Shown: positions 1 to 11,028 of the stretch, in pieces
How the letters are laid out: every line of letters begins with the position of its first letter
How positions within the stretch are numbered: position 1 is the stretch's first letter
Assembly: GCA_011391175.1 (NCBI GenBank)
Contig: JAABQZ010000010.1
Coordinates: forward strand, 1 to 38,048
DNA from: Methylophilaceae bacterium
GTDB lineage: Bacteria > Pseudomonadota > Gammaproteobacteria > Burkholderiales > Methylophilaceae
Reading direction: 5' to 3'
DNA length: 38,048 nt
The notes under the pieces: generated by a model
What the model saw: the letters and a program-made list of their open reading frames with translations, nothing else
Database searches by the model: none
Told to the model about the DNA's origin: nothing
Position numbers and translations under genes: made by a program

Positions 1-268
1 ATGACATACCACTGACGGTCGAAGGGAAAATGCGGGTTACGTATCCTATCAGCCAGAAATGGCACGCCATCGGTTACTTAGATGTAGGTGGTTTCGGCGT
101 CGGCTCAAATTTCACCTAGCAGGGATGGTCGGTCTGAACTAGGCTTTCTCTAAGTCAATATCAACCAATTTTGGCTACCGTTATATGAAAGTTGACTACG
201 ACAATGATGGATTCCGACATGATATGGCAAATGACGGGTTCTGTGCAGGCGTAGGTATCCGTTTCTAG
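1..268 (+). pseudogene. Decayed outer-membrane beta-barrel protein gene (3' part)
   Basis: Reading the frame of position 30 gives an open peptide from the window edge that includes YPISQKWHAIGYLDVGGFGVG and stops at TAG 117-119. Moving to the frame of position 125 continues the same protein: MVGLN, a TAG stop at 140-142, then AFSKSISTNFGYRYMKVDYD and an end at GVGIRF before TAG 266-268. The GYRY-x-KVDYD block and a terminal phenylalanine are typical of the last strands of small outer-membrane barrel proteins. Restoring one missing base near 122-125 and two tryptophan/tyrosine codons would give one continuous barrel C-terminus. It is therefore a broken gene, with its 5' part outside the window. 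The exact family is not certain. Confidence 0.7.
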
Positions 269-520
269 TGCGCCCTCACTGTTTGATAAAGATGAAATAA
301 GCTAGTGTCCCGAGCTCAACACTGGTTGATGCCCGCGAGCGCCAGTCGGGTTCGGTAATTACAGTAGCAATAATTGAGTAAAAACAAGGCTTGAGTTAGG
401 TCTAGTTTTGTGGACTGGCAAGGATGTTATTTTATCAACTTGTTAGGAGATTTCATGAATCGTATTCCCAGCCGTATATTTACAGAAGAATTTAAGGGCA
501 TGTTTTGTCATTTTAATTCT
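269..520. other. Gene-poor stretch between the barrel pseudogene and pntB
   Basis: No supported gene lies here. It contains a weak CCCG...CGGG inverted repeat (332-350) and a short coding-like fragment (455-496, listed separately). An imperfect AT-rich inverted repeat, GAAGAATTTAA (485-495) with TTAATTCTTC (513-522), sits just past the pntB stop. That repeat might stabilise the 3' end of the cbb-pnt transcript, although no clear U-tract follows it on the minus strand. Confidence 0.5.
410..496 (+). mobile_element. Possible 5' remnant of an IS3-type transposase (orfA)
   Basis: A good ribosome-binding site (AGGAGA, 445-450) sits four bases before ATG 455. The first codons read MNRIPSRIFTEEFK, which resembles the basic start of IS3-family OrfA proteins (R-x-Y/F-T-x-E-F-K). 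Similarity ends there, and the frame then runs into the reverse strand of pntB. The upstream TGTGGACTGGC (around 409-419) could be part of a terminal repeat. This is pattern recognition on a very short stretch, so it may be chance. Confidence 0.3.
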
Positions 521-1894
521 TCAATCTATTGCTTTTACAATCGCTTCAACTACATGTTTGGCATCACCAAACACCATCATGGTTTTATCTAAATAAAATA
601 ACTCATTATCCAACCCCGCATAACCTGCGGCCATGCTACGTTTGTTCACAATAATGGTTTTGGCTTTATATGCCTCTAAAATTGGCATGCCATAAATGGC
701 GCTGCCAGGCTTTTTCGCGGCAGGATTCACTACATCATTGGCACCGATGACAAACACAACGTCAGTTTGCCCAAATTCATTATTCACATCTTCCATTTCT
801 ACCACTTGCTCATAAGGTACATCTGCTTCTGCTAACAACACGTTCATATGCCCTGGCATGCGTCCCGCCACTGGGTGAATGGCGTATTTTACATTGACGC
901 CTTTGGCAATTAATTTGGTGGTGAGTTCTTGCAAGGCATGCTGCGCACGCGATACTGCCAGACCATAACCCGGCACAATAATCACCGTATCTGCATTGGC
1001 CATTAAAAACGCCACATCATCTGCAGAGCCAGACTTCACCGCTTTTTGTTCGCCAGCCACCGCATCTGTACTTGCCTCTGCCCCAAAGCCACCTAACATC
1101 ACGGCAATAATCGAGCGATTCATGGCTTTGCACATAATATAAGACAAAATTGCGCCAGATGAACCCACGCACGCACCTGCGATGATGAGCACCGGGTTGT
1201 TTAAAGTGAAGCCAATGCCAGCCGCTGCCCAACCTGAATAACTATTGAGCATGGAAACCACCACAGGCATATCGGCACCGCCGATGGGAATAATCAGCGT
1301 GACACCCAGTATCAGCGCCAAAGCGCACATCACTAGAAATGCCGTTTGGCTGCTTTGCAGGAAATACAAAGCACCAAAGCCCAGCATTAGTAAGGCCAGC
1401 ACAAGGTTAAGTAAGTGCTGGCCTTTAAAGCTCACTGGTTTTGCACCAAATTTTCCTGACAGCTTGCCAAAAGCAACAACAGAAGCGGTAAAAGTGATTG
1501 CACCAATAAACGCACCAATAAATAACTCAATGCGCTGAACCGATGTATGTGTCTCTGCCGTGTTGTAAACAGCAGCAATAGCAATTAATACTGCAGACAA
1601 ACCCACAAATGAGTGCATCAGCGCAACCAGCTCTGGCATTTTGGTCATCTGCACACGCTTTGCCGCCAAACTACCTACAATTGCACCTAGAACTATCGCG
1701 CCGCAAATAAATGAAAATATAAGATGGTGGCCAACGAAGAAGGTGGTCGCCACTGCAATTGCCATTCCCACCATTCCCAGCGTATTTCCCAAACGTGCAC
1801 TAGTGGGCGAAGCCAGCCCCTTTAGCGAAAAAATAAACAAGACCGCAGAGATCAAATAAGCGGCTGAGATGAAATTGGGATTAATCACATTCAT
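521..1894 (-). CDS. pntB: NAD(P) transhydrogenase subunit beta
   Basis: PntB supplies most of the membrane domain and the NADP(H)-binding domain III of proton-translocating transhydrogenase. That enzyme uses the proton gradient to transfer hydride from NADH to NADP+. The 457-residue length is normal. About nine hydrophobic segments fill the first ~270 residues. Domain III follows with [15 protein letters not shown] (near residue 305), the GYGLAV nucleotide-binding motif, and later [10 protein letters not shown]. The start codon overlaps the pntAB stop by four bases (ATGA), which indicates translational coupling. It is the last gene of the long cbb operon and probably supplies NADPH for biosynthesis or carbon fixation; that role is inferred from position. 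Confidence 0.95.
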   Translation of the reverse strand: MNVINPNFISAAYLISAVLFIFSLKGLASPTSARLGNTLGMVGMAIAVATTFFVGHHLIFSFICGAIVLGAIVGSLAAKRVQMTKMPELVALMHSFVGLSAVLIAIAAVYNTAETHTSVQRIELFIGAFIGAITFTASVVAFGKLSGKFGAKPVSFKGQHLLNLVLALLMLGFGALYFLQSSQTAFLVMCALALILGVTLIIPIGGADMPVVVSMLNSYSGWAAAGIGFTLNNPVLIIAGACVGSSGAILSYIMCKAMNRSIIAVMLGGFGAEASTDAVAGEQKAVKSGSADDVAFLMANADTVIIVPGYGLAVSRAQHALQELTTKLIAKGVNVKYAIHPVAGRMPGHMNVLLAEADVPYEQVVEMEDVNNEFGQTDVVFVIGANDVVNPAAKKPGSAIYGMPILEAYKAKTIIVNKRSMAAGYAGLDNELFYLDKTMMVFGDAKHVVEAIVKAID

Positions 1895-2241
1895 TTATGT
1901 GTCCCCTCTACTCCGGACTCTGAAACTTTTGGCTCTGAAACTTTGGTCTCTTTCTTTTTAAACATTTCCAGCATGCGTCGGGTGACCATAAAGCCACCAA
2001 AAATGTTAATCGAGGTTAAAAACACTGCGATTGCACCCAAAATACTGGTTAAATTTAAAGTTTCAGCATCAATGCTTACTGTTTGCAGCATAGCACCCAC
2101 AATCACAATGCCCGAAATGGCGTTGGTGACCGACATCAGCGGCGTATGCAACGCAGGCGTCACTGTCCAAACCACGTGATAGCCGACAAAAATGGCCAGC
2201 GCGAAAATGGTAATATTTTGCATGGTGAGTAAATCAGTCAT
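1891..2241 (-). CDS. pntAB: NAD(P) transhydrogenase subunit alpha part 2 (membrane segment)
   Basis: This 116-residue protein is the small membrane-spanning part of the alpha subunit in organisms where PntA is split in two. Three to four hydrophobic helices include [20 protein letters not shown] and the conserved [15 protein letters not shown] stretch. The C-terminal tail is short, charged and slightly repetitive ([10 protein letters not shown]). It lies between pntAA (27 bases upstream) and pntB (four-base overlap), the standard order for three-gene transhydrogenases. Confidence 0.93.
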   Translation of the reverse strand: MTDLLTMQNITIFALAIFVGYHVVWTVTPALHTPLMSVTNAISGIVIVGAMLQTVSIDAETLNLTSILGAIAVFLTSINIFGGFMVTRRMLEMFKKKETKVSEPKVSESGVEGTHK

Positions 2242-2268
2242 ATGCGTTTTCCTATTTCTATTCAGTCA

Positions 2269-3423
2269 CTATTTTTTAATTAATTGGCCGTCTTTGCACA
2301 TCAAGCTCGCCGTCACTAACTCGTCATCAGCAGGGATATTCAATTTGCCTTCACTCAAGAGTAACTTCAAAAACTCTAAAATATTACGGGAATAAAAAGC
2401 AGAGGCGTCTGCCGCCACCAAACTGGGCAAATTGGTATAACCAACAATGGTGACCCCACGTTTCACCACCACTTGATTCGCCTCAGTGAGCGGGCAATTG
2501 CCACAGCCCGTGTTTCCCAATATCATGCTGCCAGACCCAGCTGCCATGTCAATAATCACAGAGCCAGGTTTCATTTTTTCTACGGTTTCCGCATGCAGCA
2601 AAATAGGTGGCTCGCGGCCAGGAATTAACGCAGAAGTAATCACAATGTCTGCTTCTGCAGCGCGCTGAGCGACCAATTGCGTCTGACGTTGCATCCAAGA
2701 GGCTGGCATTGGGCGAGCATAACCACCTGTGCCTGCAGCAATTTCTCTTTCTTCTTCAGTCTCATAAGGCACATCTAAAAACTTAGCCCCCAACGATTCA
2801 ATTTGTTCCTTCACCGCAGGCCGTACATCAGATGCCTCCACTACTGCACCTAGTCTTTTTGCTGTGGCAATGGCTTGTAGCCCGGCAACGCCTGCCCCTA
2901 AAACCAATACCCGCGCGGCTTTTACCGTGCCCGCGGAGGTCATGAGCATGGGCATAAAACGTTGGTAAAAATGGCTACCGAGCAACACTGCTTTGTAGCC
3001 TGCCACATTCGCCTGCGACGACAGCACATCCATGCTTTGTGCTCTTGAATTTCTGGGGAGTGCTTCGAGTGAGAATGCAGTAATACCCTGTGTTGCTATT
3101 GCTTGTAGTTGCGGCAGATTAAAAGGCTCTAACATGCCGATTAATAACGCACCCGATTTCATGGCTTTGATTTCGCTCGGTTCTGGCGCACGTACCTTGA
3201 GAATTAAATCGGCTTTAAACACCTCTTTTGCGGAAACAATCTCAGCGCCAACTACTTGGTAAGCTAAATCGGTAATGCAGGCACGCTCACCAGCACCTTT
3301 TTGTATGAGAACTTGGCAACCTAAGCCAATCATTTTTTTTACAGTTTCAGGTGTCGCTGCGACGCGACGCTCCTCACTTTTTGTTTCGAGAGGAACACCA
3401 ATGAGGATTAAGTCAGTTTTCAT
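2269..3423 (-). CDS. pntAA: NAD(P) transhydrogenase subunit alpha part 1 (NAD-binding)
   Basis: This soluble 384-residue subunit forms domain I, which binds NAD(H). The N-terminus resembles alanine dehydrogenase (IGVPLETKSEERRVAATP). A Rossmann motif VLVLGAGVAGLQAIATAKRLGA lies near residues 170-190. The conserved RQTQLVAQRAAEADIVITSALIPG segment is also present. No membrane segment is visible, as expected for the split form. It follows tpiA by only ten bases, so it is almost certainly on the same transcript as the Calvin-cycle genes. Confidence 0.95.
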   Translation of the reverse strand: MKTDLILIGVPLETKSEERRVAATPETVKKMIGLGCQVLIQKGAGERACITDLAYQVVGAEIVSAKEVFKADLILKVRAPEPSEIKAMKSGALLIGMLEPFNLPQLQAIATQGITAFSLEALPRNSRAQSMDVLSSQANVAGYKAVLLGSHFYQRFMPMLMTSAGTVKAARVLVLGAGVAGLQAIATAKRLGAVVEASDVRPAVKEQIESLGAKFLDVPYETEEEREIAAGTGGYARPMPASWMQRQTQLVAQRAAEADIVITSALIPGREPPILLHAETVEKMKPGSVIIDMAAGSGSMILGNTGCGNCPLTEANQVVVKRGVTIVGYTNLPSLVAADASAFYSRNILEFLKLLLSEGKLNIPADDELVTASLMCKDGQLIKK

Positions 3424-3433
3424 TTATCAACCT

Positions 3434-4204
3434 TTATGCCATCAGGCACTCTTGATTAGCTGCCTTGCAAATTTCTACAAAGCTATTCACTTCTAGTGAG
3501 CTTCGCCCAACCAAACCACCGTCAATATCTGGCATGGCAAACAGCGCCGCTGCATTGCTTGGGTTTAAACTGCCTCCATACAAAATCTGCACTTTTTTGG
3601 CTATATTTGCATCACATTTTGCCACACGATTGCGAATAAATGCATGTACTTTTTGGGCTTGTTCTGGGGTGGCCGCTAAGTCTGTACCTACTGCCCATAA
3701 GGGCTCATAAGCCAACACAGCCTTACTTAATACAGCTGCGCCAAAGCGTCGAATAATCGAATCAAGTTGTCGCCCAACCACATACTCTGTCCAATCCGAT
3801 TCACGCTCATCCGCCGATTCGCCCATACAAAAAATGGGTGTTAAACCAGCTTTTTCAGCTGCGTCAAAGCGTGTTGCAGCCGTGTCATCAGTTTCGTGAA
3901 ACTGTATGCGCCGCTCAGAATGCCCAACAATGACGTAGCGACAGCCATAATCGGTCAGCATAAACGCCGACACTGCACCCGTAAGCGCTACATTTTCGTT
4001 GGCGCATAAGTTTTGAGCGCCCCAAGCCACATTAGAACCTTGCAGTAGCGATTGAGCTTGCGCAATATAAGGATAAGGCACACACACTACAAAATCCGCA
4101 TGCTTTAAATCTTTCACACCTAGCTTCAAAGCTTCCAATAAGGCTTGGTTTTGGGCGATACGTCCATTCATTTTCCAGTTACCGACTACTAATTTACGTC
4201 TCAT
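3434..4204 (-). CDS. tpiA: Triosephosphate isomerase
   Basis: The enzyme interconverts glyceraldehyde 3-phosphate and dihydroxyacetone phosphate in glycolysis and the Calvin cycle. The 256-residue protein begins with the signature KLVVGNWKMNG (catalytic Lys in NWKMNG). It carries the electrophilic His in VIVGHSERR, the catalytic Glu in AYEPLWAVGT and the phosphate loop LYGGSLNPSNA. The last is a mild variant of the common YGGSV. In many proteobacteria tpiA sits by secG and the nuo genes. Here it lies between fba and pntAA, so carbon-fixation regulation of this copy is likely. Confidence 0.96.
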   Translation of the reverse strand: MRRKLVVGNWKMNGRIAQNQALLEALKLGVKDLKHADFVVCVPYPYIAQAQSLLQGSNVAWGAQNLCANENVALTGAVSAFMLTDYGCRYVIVGHSERRIQFHETDDTAATRFDAAEKAGLTPIFCMGESADERESDWTEYVVGRQLDSIIRRFGAAVLSKAVLAYEPLWAVGTDLAATPEQAQKVHAFIRNRVAKCDANIAKKVQILYGGSLNPSNAAALFAMPDIDGGLVGRSSLEVNSFVEICKAANQECLMA

Positions 4205-4242
4205 GTTTTACTCATCGGGTTAATTAAGCTGGTTTAAGTTAC

Positions 4243-5307
4243 CTACTTGATGATTGCAGCATACTCGCCTTTTGCGTAGCGTGATGCCATAGTATCTAAA
4301 GAAATCACTTTGATTTTGGCAGCTTGCCCTGCACTGCCAAATGCCTCAAAGCGGCTTTTACATACACTTCTCGCAGCAATCGTGGCTGCCTTCAAAAAAG
4401 CGCGTGGATCAAATTCTGCAGGATGATGTGCCATTTCTTTGCGGATAGTGGCAGTCATGGCTAAACGAATATCCGTGTCGATGTTGATTTTACGCACGCC
4501 ATTTTTAATACCCTCAACAATTTCAGAAACGGGTACACCGTAAGTCTCTTTTATTTGGCCACCATATTCCCGTATCATTTGCAGCCATTCTTGCTCTACA
4601 CTGGACGAGCCGTGCATTACCAAGTGCGTATTGGGAATGCGCGCATGAATGGCTTTGATTCTATTGATAGATAAGATATCGCCGGTAGGTGGACGACTGA
4701 ATTTATATGCACCGTGACTAGTACCGATGGCAATCGCCAATGCATCCACCTGCGTTGCTTTTACGAAGGCAGCGGCTTCATCGGGGTCAGTGAGTAATTG
4801 CGACTCACTTAACATTCCTTCGGCGCCACCACCATCCTCTTCTCCTGCTTGCCCAGTTTCTAGTGAGCCAAGTACGCCCAGTTCACCTTCAACAGAAACG
4901 CCCACTGCATGCGCGGCCTCCACCACTTGGCGCGTCACCTGCACGTTGTAATCGAATGTGGAAGGCGTTTTGGCGTCATCCATCAGTGAGCCATCCATCA
5001 TCACACTAGAAAACCCGCTTCTTAATGCCGTTTGGCAAACAGCGGCAGAAGCGCCATGGTCTTGGTGCATGCACAAAGGAATATGCGGGTATTGCTCAAT
5101 GGCTGCCTCAACCAAATGACGTAAAAACGGTTCACCAGCGTAACCTCTAGCGCCAGCAGAAGCCTGTAAAATGACGGGACTATCTACTTCATTGGCCGCT
5201 TGCATAATGGCATGAATTTGCTCCATATTATTAACGTTAAATGCTGGTAAGCCATATTGATGGTCAGCCGCGTGATCGAGCAATTGTCTTAATGAAACTA
5301 ATGCCAT
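4243..5307 (-). CDS. fba: Class II fructose-1,6-bisphosphate aldolase (Calvin-cycle type)
   Basis: This zinc-dependent aldolase condenses triose phosphates to fructose 1,6-bisphosphate, and usually also makes sedoheptulose 1,7-bisphosphate in CbbA-type enzymes. It is 354 residues, the length of the CbbA/FbaA subtype. Metal and catalytic motifs are visible: MHQDHGAS, the GTSHGAYKF loop and VMHGSSSV with the nearby glycine-rich loop. [10 protein letters not shown] near residue 275 is characteristic. It lies 66 bases after gph and 38 bases before tpiA in the same operon. cbbA would be an equivalent name. Confidence 0.95.
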   Translation of the reverse strand: MALVSLRQLLDHAADHQYGLPAFNVNNMEQIHAIMQAANEVDSPVILQASAGARGYAGEPFLRHLVEAAIEQYPHIPLCMHQDHGASAAVCQTALRSGFSSVMMDGSLMDDAKTPSTFDYNVQVTRQVVEAAHAVGVSVEGELGVLGSLETGQAGEEDGGGAEGMLSESQLLTDPDEAAAFVKATQVDALAIAIGTSHGAYKFSRPPTGDILSINRIKAIHARIPNTHLVMHGSSSVEQEWLQMIREYGGQIKETYGVPVSEIVEGIKNGVRKINIDTDIRLAMTATIRKEMAHHPAEFDPRAFLKAATIAARSVCKSRFEAFGSAGQAAKIKVISLDTMASRYAKGEYAAIIK

Positions 5308-5373
5308 GTATAACCTTTTTAGTGTGCTCTTATTTGAATGTAAATCAGAGTTTAAGTTTTAAAGTTTACCCTT

Positions 5374-6030
5374 TTAAAGATTAAAAAATCCAGAAACCTG
5401 GCTGATGTTATCAATCATTTTATCGGGATTCGCCGCTGCAATATCACGTCCTGCGTTATAACCGTAGGGCACTACCCAACAAGTCACGCCAGCGTTTTTT
5501 GCAGTAGTAATATCGATTTCAGAATCGCCGACAAACAGACTATTCTTTTTAGTTTCACCTAATGCTTCCAAACAGTATTCAACCACTTTAGGATCTGGCT
5601 TTTTGTAAGGTAATGAATTACCAGAAATCAGCAAATCAAATAAGCCTTTCATGTTGTGTTGCAACAATATTTTGCTGGTATAGGGCTCTTCTTTATTGGT
5701 CACAATCGCTTGTTTAATCCCCTGCTTTTTTAACTTAATTAAAGTTTCTAACACAGTTGGGTATGGCCTACTCATCGTACCCACCATATGCTTATAGTGT
5801 TGCATAAAATTTTCCATCACTTTGTTCCATGTAGCTAGTACATGAGTATCGCGCTTATCTGGCCATGCCTCTTGCATGAGCCAAACAGTACCATGACCAA
5901 TCCATGCTTTAACCTGATGCTCAGTTACGACATTAAACTCGTATTGCATTAATGTCGCATTAACAGCCAAGGCAATTTCACTTGCCGTATCTATTAAAGT
6001 ACCATCCAAGTCATACATAACCAATGCCAT
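5374..6030 (-). CDS. gph: Phosphoglycolate phosphatase (HAD family, CbbZ-like)
   Basis: It removes phosphate from 2-phosphoglycolate, the toxic product of RuBisCO oxygenation. HAD motif I is at the N-terminus (MYDLDGTLIDT), with both aspartates, motif II around IVTNKE, the motif III lysine in LPYKKPDPK and motif IV VGDSEIDITTAKNAG. The 218-residue length and alpha-helical cap between motifs I and II fit the Gph/CbbZ group. Position inside the RuBisCO operon supports phosphoglycolate as substrate. Other small phosphate esters cannot be excluded from sequence alone. Confidence 0.88.
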   Translation of the reverse strand: MALVMYDLDGTLIDTASEIALAVNATLMQYEFNVVTEHQVKAWIGHGTVWLMQEAWPDKRDTHVLATWNKVMENFMQHYKHMVGTMSRPYPTVLETLIKLKKQGIKQAIVTNKEEPYTSKILLQHNMKGLFDLLISGNSLPYKKPDPKVVEYCLEALGETKKNSLFVGDSEIDITTAKNAGVTCWVVPYGYNAGRDIAAANPDKMIDNISQVSGFFNL

Positions 6031-6054
6031 ATAGTGAATTCAGATAGCAGTCTG

Positions 6055-6924
6055 CTATCTATCTCGTAATTGCATCAAGCGTAAAATCATCGGCGTAAAA
6101 ATCAGCTGCATCGCTAAGCCCATTTTGCCCCCGGGCACCACCAGCGTATTTGGCCGCGACATCATCGAGCCGTGTAACATCGAAAGTAAATAAGGAAAAT
6201 CAATGCCCTTAGGCTCCGCAAAACGAATCACCACCATACTCTCATCAGCACTGGGAATGTGCTTTGCAATAAACGGGTTAGAGGTATCTACTGTTGGCAC
6301 GCGCTGAAAATTAACATGGGTACGCGAAAATTGTGGGCAAATGTGATGTATGTAATCTGGCATGCGTCGCAAAATCGTATCTACTACTGCCTCAGGTGAA
6401 TATCCACGCACTTTTTGATCACGATGCATTTTCTGAATCCACTCAAGGTTAATAATCGGCACTACACCCACTAGCAAATCTACATGCTGCGCCACGTTCG
6501 CATCATCGCCTACGTAACCACCATGCAGGCCTTCGTAAAATAGCACATCAGCATCTTCCGCACTTTCGCGCCATGGGGTCAGCGTTCCAGCTGACTGTTT
6601 ATAAGGCGCACCTTCAGCATCACTGTGAATATATTTACGTACTTTACATCGCCCTGTCTGGCCAAAGGTGCTAAATGTATTCTCTAGTTGAGCCAGCTCA
6701 TTGGCTTCTGGACTAAAATGACTAAAATAACTGCCTGGTATTTTGTGATGTTTTTCAAGTAAGTTATCCATTTCTTTGCGCTCATATCGATGCATCGAAT
6801 CGCCTTCGATAACTTGTGCGCAAATATTTTCACGTCTAAAAATATATTCAAAACTCTCCATGACTGAGCTAGTGCCAGCGCCAGACGAGCCTGTAATTGC
6901 AATAACGGGGTATTTTTTAGACAT
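6055..6924 (-). CDS. prk: Phosphoribulokinase
   Basis: It phosphorylates ribulose 5-phosphate with ATP to make the RuBisCO substrate, and is a hallmark Calvin-cycle enzyme. The 289-residue length matches the proteobacterial (CbbP) class rather than the longer plant/cyanobacterial form. The P-loop is GSSGAGTSS (residues 12-20). Typical CbbP segments follow: VIEGDSMHRYER, the FYEGLHGGYVG acid region and WIQKMHRDQKVRGYS. It lies 31 bases after fbp and 24 bases before gph. Confidence 0.96.
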   Translation of the reverse strand: MSKKYPVIAITGSSGAGTSSVMESFEYIFRRENICAQVIEGDSMHRYERKEMDNLLEKHHKIPGSYFSHFSPEANELAQLENTFSTFGQTGRCKVRKYIHSDAEGAPYKQSAGTLTPWRESAEDADVLFYEGLHGGYVGDDANVAQHVDLLVGVVPIINLEWIQKMHRDQKVRGYSPEAVVDTILRRMPDYIHHICPQFSRTHVNFQRVPTVDTSNPFIAKHIPSADESMVVIRFAEPKGIDFPYLLSMLHGSMMSRPNTLVVPGGKMGLAMQLIFTPMILRLMQLRDR

Positions 6925-6955
6925 ACTATCCTCTAGTAACTATCCTTAAGTATAT

Positions 6956-8017
6956 TTATCTGTAAAAAGTACGCTCATTAAACAGCGGGAAAGGCTCATC
7001 CGTACCTTTATCAAAAGCAGCATGGTAACGCTCCACATGCTCAACCTCATTTTTAGAGCCAATCAAAATCGGGATGCGCTGGTGTATATGTTCTGGCGAC
7101 ACGTCTAATATGCGCATTCTACCTGTCGAAGCGACTCCTCCTGCCTGCTCTACTAACATGGCCATCGGGTTAGCTTCATACATTAAACGCAAACGACCTG
7201 GCTTGGCGCTATCTTTATTATCTTTAGGATAAAGATAAATACCGCCTCTGGTTAAAATACGGTGAATATCAGCCACCATGCTACCTATCCAACGCATATT
7301 AAAATCCTTCTCTCTCCGCCCAGCTGCACCAGATTTACACTCGGTAATATAGCGTTTAATTGGCGACTCCCAAAAACGCTGGTTGCTGGAGTTGATGGCA
7401 TATTCTCTGGTGTCTGCTGGCACCTGCATATCGGGATGCGTTAGCAAAAATTGTTTACTGGCACGATTAAGCGTAAAGCCGTGGGTGCCTTGGCCGGTGG
7501 TGGTGACCAACATGGTACATGGCCCATAGATGGCGTAACCTGCGGCCACCTGCTGTTTGCCTGCAATCAGGTAGTCAGCTTCAGATAAGTCAGTTTTAAT
7601 TGGTGATTTAAATACAGAAAATATCGAACCAATCGACACATTCACATCAACATTGGATGAACCATCTAGCGGATCAAAAAATACTAAAAATTCAGCCTTG
7701 TTAGTTTTATCTTTAACTGCAATCGGCAAATCGACTTCCTCAGACACCATGCCAGCCACCAGGCCAGTCGTGGCCAAGCGGGCGGTAAATATCTCATCGC
7801 AAATCACATCTAAGGTGGCTTGTGTTTCACCTTGCACGTTTTCACTATTTAATTTGCCGTAAATACTTTCGCCATCTTTATTTTCAATGGCGCCATTTTC
7901 AATCAATGCAGAAATAGCTTGAGAAGTGTCTGCTATGGCGCACAGTAAAGTAGCCAAACTCTCATTGGTAAGCGTATCTTGCAAAAAGTCTTCTAGGCTA
8001 ATTTGAGCTTTTTTCAT
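6956..8017 (-). CDS. fbp: Fructose-1,6-bisphosphatase class I
   Basis: It hydrolyses fructose 1,6-bisphosphate to fructose 6-phosphate for RuBP regeneration. The metal-binding signature FFDPLDGSSNVDVNVSIGSIF lies near residues 112-132. The substrate region includes RWIGSMVADIHRILTRGG and GRLRLMYEANPMAMLVEQAGG. At 353 residues it is slightly longer than the E. coli enzyme, as is common for betaproteobacterial/CbbF forms. It is 15 bases from cbbX and 31 bases from prk. cbbF is an equivalent name. Confidence 0.95.
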   Translation of the reverse strand: MKKAQISLEDFLQDTLTNESLATLLCAIADTSQAISALIENGAIENKDGESIYGKLNSENVQGETQATLDVICDEIFTARLATTGLVAGMVSEEVDLPIAVKDKTNKAEFLVFFDPLDGSSNVDVNVSIGSIFSVFKSPIKTDLSEADYLIAGKQQVAAGYAIYGPCTMLVTTTGQGTHGFTLNRASKQFLLTHPDMQVPADTREYAINSSNQRFWESPIKRYITECKSGAAGRREKDFNMRWIGSMVADIHRILTRGGIYLYPKDNKDSAKPGRLRLMYEANPMAMLVEQAGGVASTGRMRILDVSPEHIHQRIPILIGSKNEVEHVERYHAAFDKGTDEPFPLFNERTFYR

Positions 8018-8032
8018 ATTGCGCTTTTTTGG

Positions 8033-8938
8033 CTACCCTGTTTTATTGTCTGTTATTTTGTGATTTGTAAATACGCGCGAGGCACGGATATCCGCTTCGG
8101 TAATTAGCGATAAATCTGCTGCTGTTGCATGTTTTTTATTTTGAATTGCATCATTAAATAGTCGATTAGCCTGCCGCAAGCGTGCCCTATCCAAAGCATT
8201 ACGTATCGAGCGTGCATTAGCAAAATGCGGTTGCTGCTTACGCCTTTGAATATACTCTTGCATCGCTTTTGAAGCATTCGTATCTAAGTTGTAATGCATC
8301 GCATCACTCATCAATTTTGTAATTTGCAATAGTTCATCTTCATTATAGTCAGGAAAATCAATATGATGCGCAATACGTGATGACAGACCTGGGTTAGATT
8401 TAAAAAACGTACCCATGCGGTCTTGATATCCCGCCAAAATAACCACCAAGTCGTCTCTGTGATTTTCCATCGTCTGCAATAAGATTTCGATGGACTCTTG
8501 GCCATAGTCGCGCTCGTTTTCTGGCTTATAGAGGTAATACGCCTCATCGATAAACAGTACGCCGCCCATGGCTTTTTTAATCACCTCTTTTGTTTTTGGC
8601 GCGGTATGCCCAATATATTGTCCCACCAGATCATCCCGCGTAACACTAATGACATGATTCTGCCGAATGTAACCCAAGCGATGCAACATCTCCGCCATCT
8701 TAAGTGCTACCGTGGTTTTTCCAGTACCAGGATTGCCAGTAAAGCACATATGCAAGCTAGGTTTGGCCGCCTCAATACCAAGCTGCAATCTGGCTTTGGT
8801 AATGAGCAAATAGGCTGCAATTTCTCGAATGCGCTGCTTCACGGGCACTAAACCGACTAAATTTTTATCAAGCGCATCCAACACCTCATTAATATGAGAC
8901 TCTTCCAACAGCGCCTGGATGTCGATTTTGTCAGTCAT
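8033..8938 (-). CDS. cbbX: Red-type RuBisCO activase CbbX (AAA+ ATPase)
   Basis: CbbX is the hexameric AAA+ remodeller that frees red-type RuBisCO from inhibitory sugar phosphates by pulling on the RbcL C-terminus. The 301-residue protein has Walker [10 protein letters not shown] (68-76), Walker [12 protein letters not shown] (126-136), a sensor-region arginine cluster ([19 protein letters not shown]) and the pore-loop candidate LVGQYIGHT. Its place directly after rbcS matches the known pairing of CbbX with red-type form I enzymes, as opposed to CbbQ/CbbO. Confidence 0.95.
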   Translation of the reverse strand: MTDKIDIQALLEESHINEVLDALDKNLVGLVPVKQRIREIAAYLLITKARLQLGIEAAKPSLHMCFTGNPGTGKTTVALKMAEMLHRLGYIRQNHVISVTRDDLVGQYIGHTAPKTKEVIKKAMGGVLFIDEAYYLYKPENERDYGQESIEILLQTMENHRDDLVVILAGYQDRMGTFFKSNPGLSSRIAHHIDFPDYNEDELLQITKLMSDAMHYNLDTNASKAMQEYIQRRKQQPHFANARSIRNALDRARLRQANRLFNDAIQNKKHATAADLSLITEADIRASRVFTNHKITDNKTG

Positions 8939-8971
8939 ACTTTGGTAGCGCTCGAATCAATAAGGCTCAAA

Positions 8972-9406
8972 CTAATATCTTTCCCCTTCGGGTTTATCAG
9001 TTGCGTAAGAATGAATCGTATAGCGTATATTACGCCCATCGGTTTCTTGACGCACTAAGCCAAAGCCAGGCTCATTTTTGGGGCGATTCACGATATACGA
9101 CATAGTCGGACTTTCCACACCACGCACAGAGCTAAAAGCCATCACGCGAATGTAGTGATTAGGGAAAGTTTTACGGCAGTTATTCACCTCCATCAAAATC
9201 CCTGCTGGGTCTTTTAGATCGAACATCGGTGCGCCAAACATTTCCCAATAGGTGTTGCGTGGGTGCGGGTCGTCAGTGTATTCAACTGATAGCGCCCAGC
9301 CTCGGCTAAGCGCGTATTTAATTTGTGCTGTAATTTGTGTGTCAGTCAAAGGCGGCAAAAACGAAAACTGCCCTTGTGTGACAATTCCATTCGGGTTGGT
9401 CATCAT
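8972..9406 (-). CDS. rbcS: RuBisCO small subunit, form I red-type
   Basis: It caps the L8S8 holoenzyme. The 144-residue protein starts [18 protein letters not shown]. It carries the conserved [11 protein letters not shown] and [15 protein letters not shown] motifs. It ends with the C-terminal extension ([17 protein letters not shown]) that forms the central-pore hairpin in red-type enzymes. A strong ribosome-binding site (AGGAGA) lies seven bases before the first ATG, so the first of the two tandem Met codons is preferred. It follows rbcL by 15 bases. Confidence 0.96.
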   Translation of the reverse strand: MMTNPNGIVTQGQFSFLPPLTDTQITAQIKYALSRGWALSVEYTDDPHPRNTYWEMFGAPMFDLKDPAGILMEVNNCRKTFPNHYIRVMAFSSVRGVESPTMSYIVNRPKNEPGFGLVRQETDGRNIRYTIHSYATDKPEGERY

Positions 9407-9421
9407 AATTATTTCTCCTAA

Positions 9422-11028
<1,607 letters not shown>

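Noticed and set aside
1917-1945. Short direct repeat TCTGAAACTTTGG in the pntAB tail ([10 protein letters not shown])
   Set aside because: It is a small in-frame duplication in a poorly conserved tail, with no sign of a functional repeat array.
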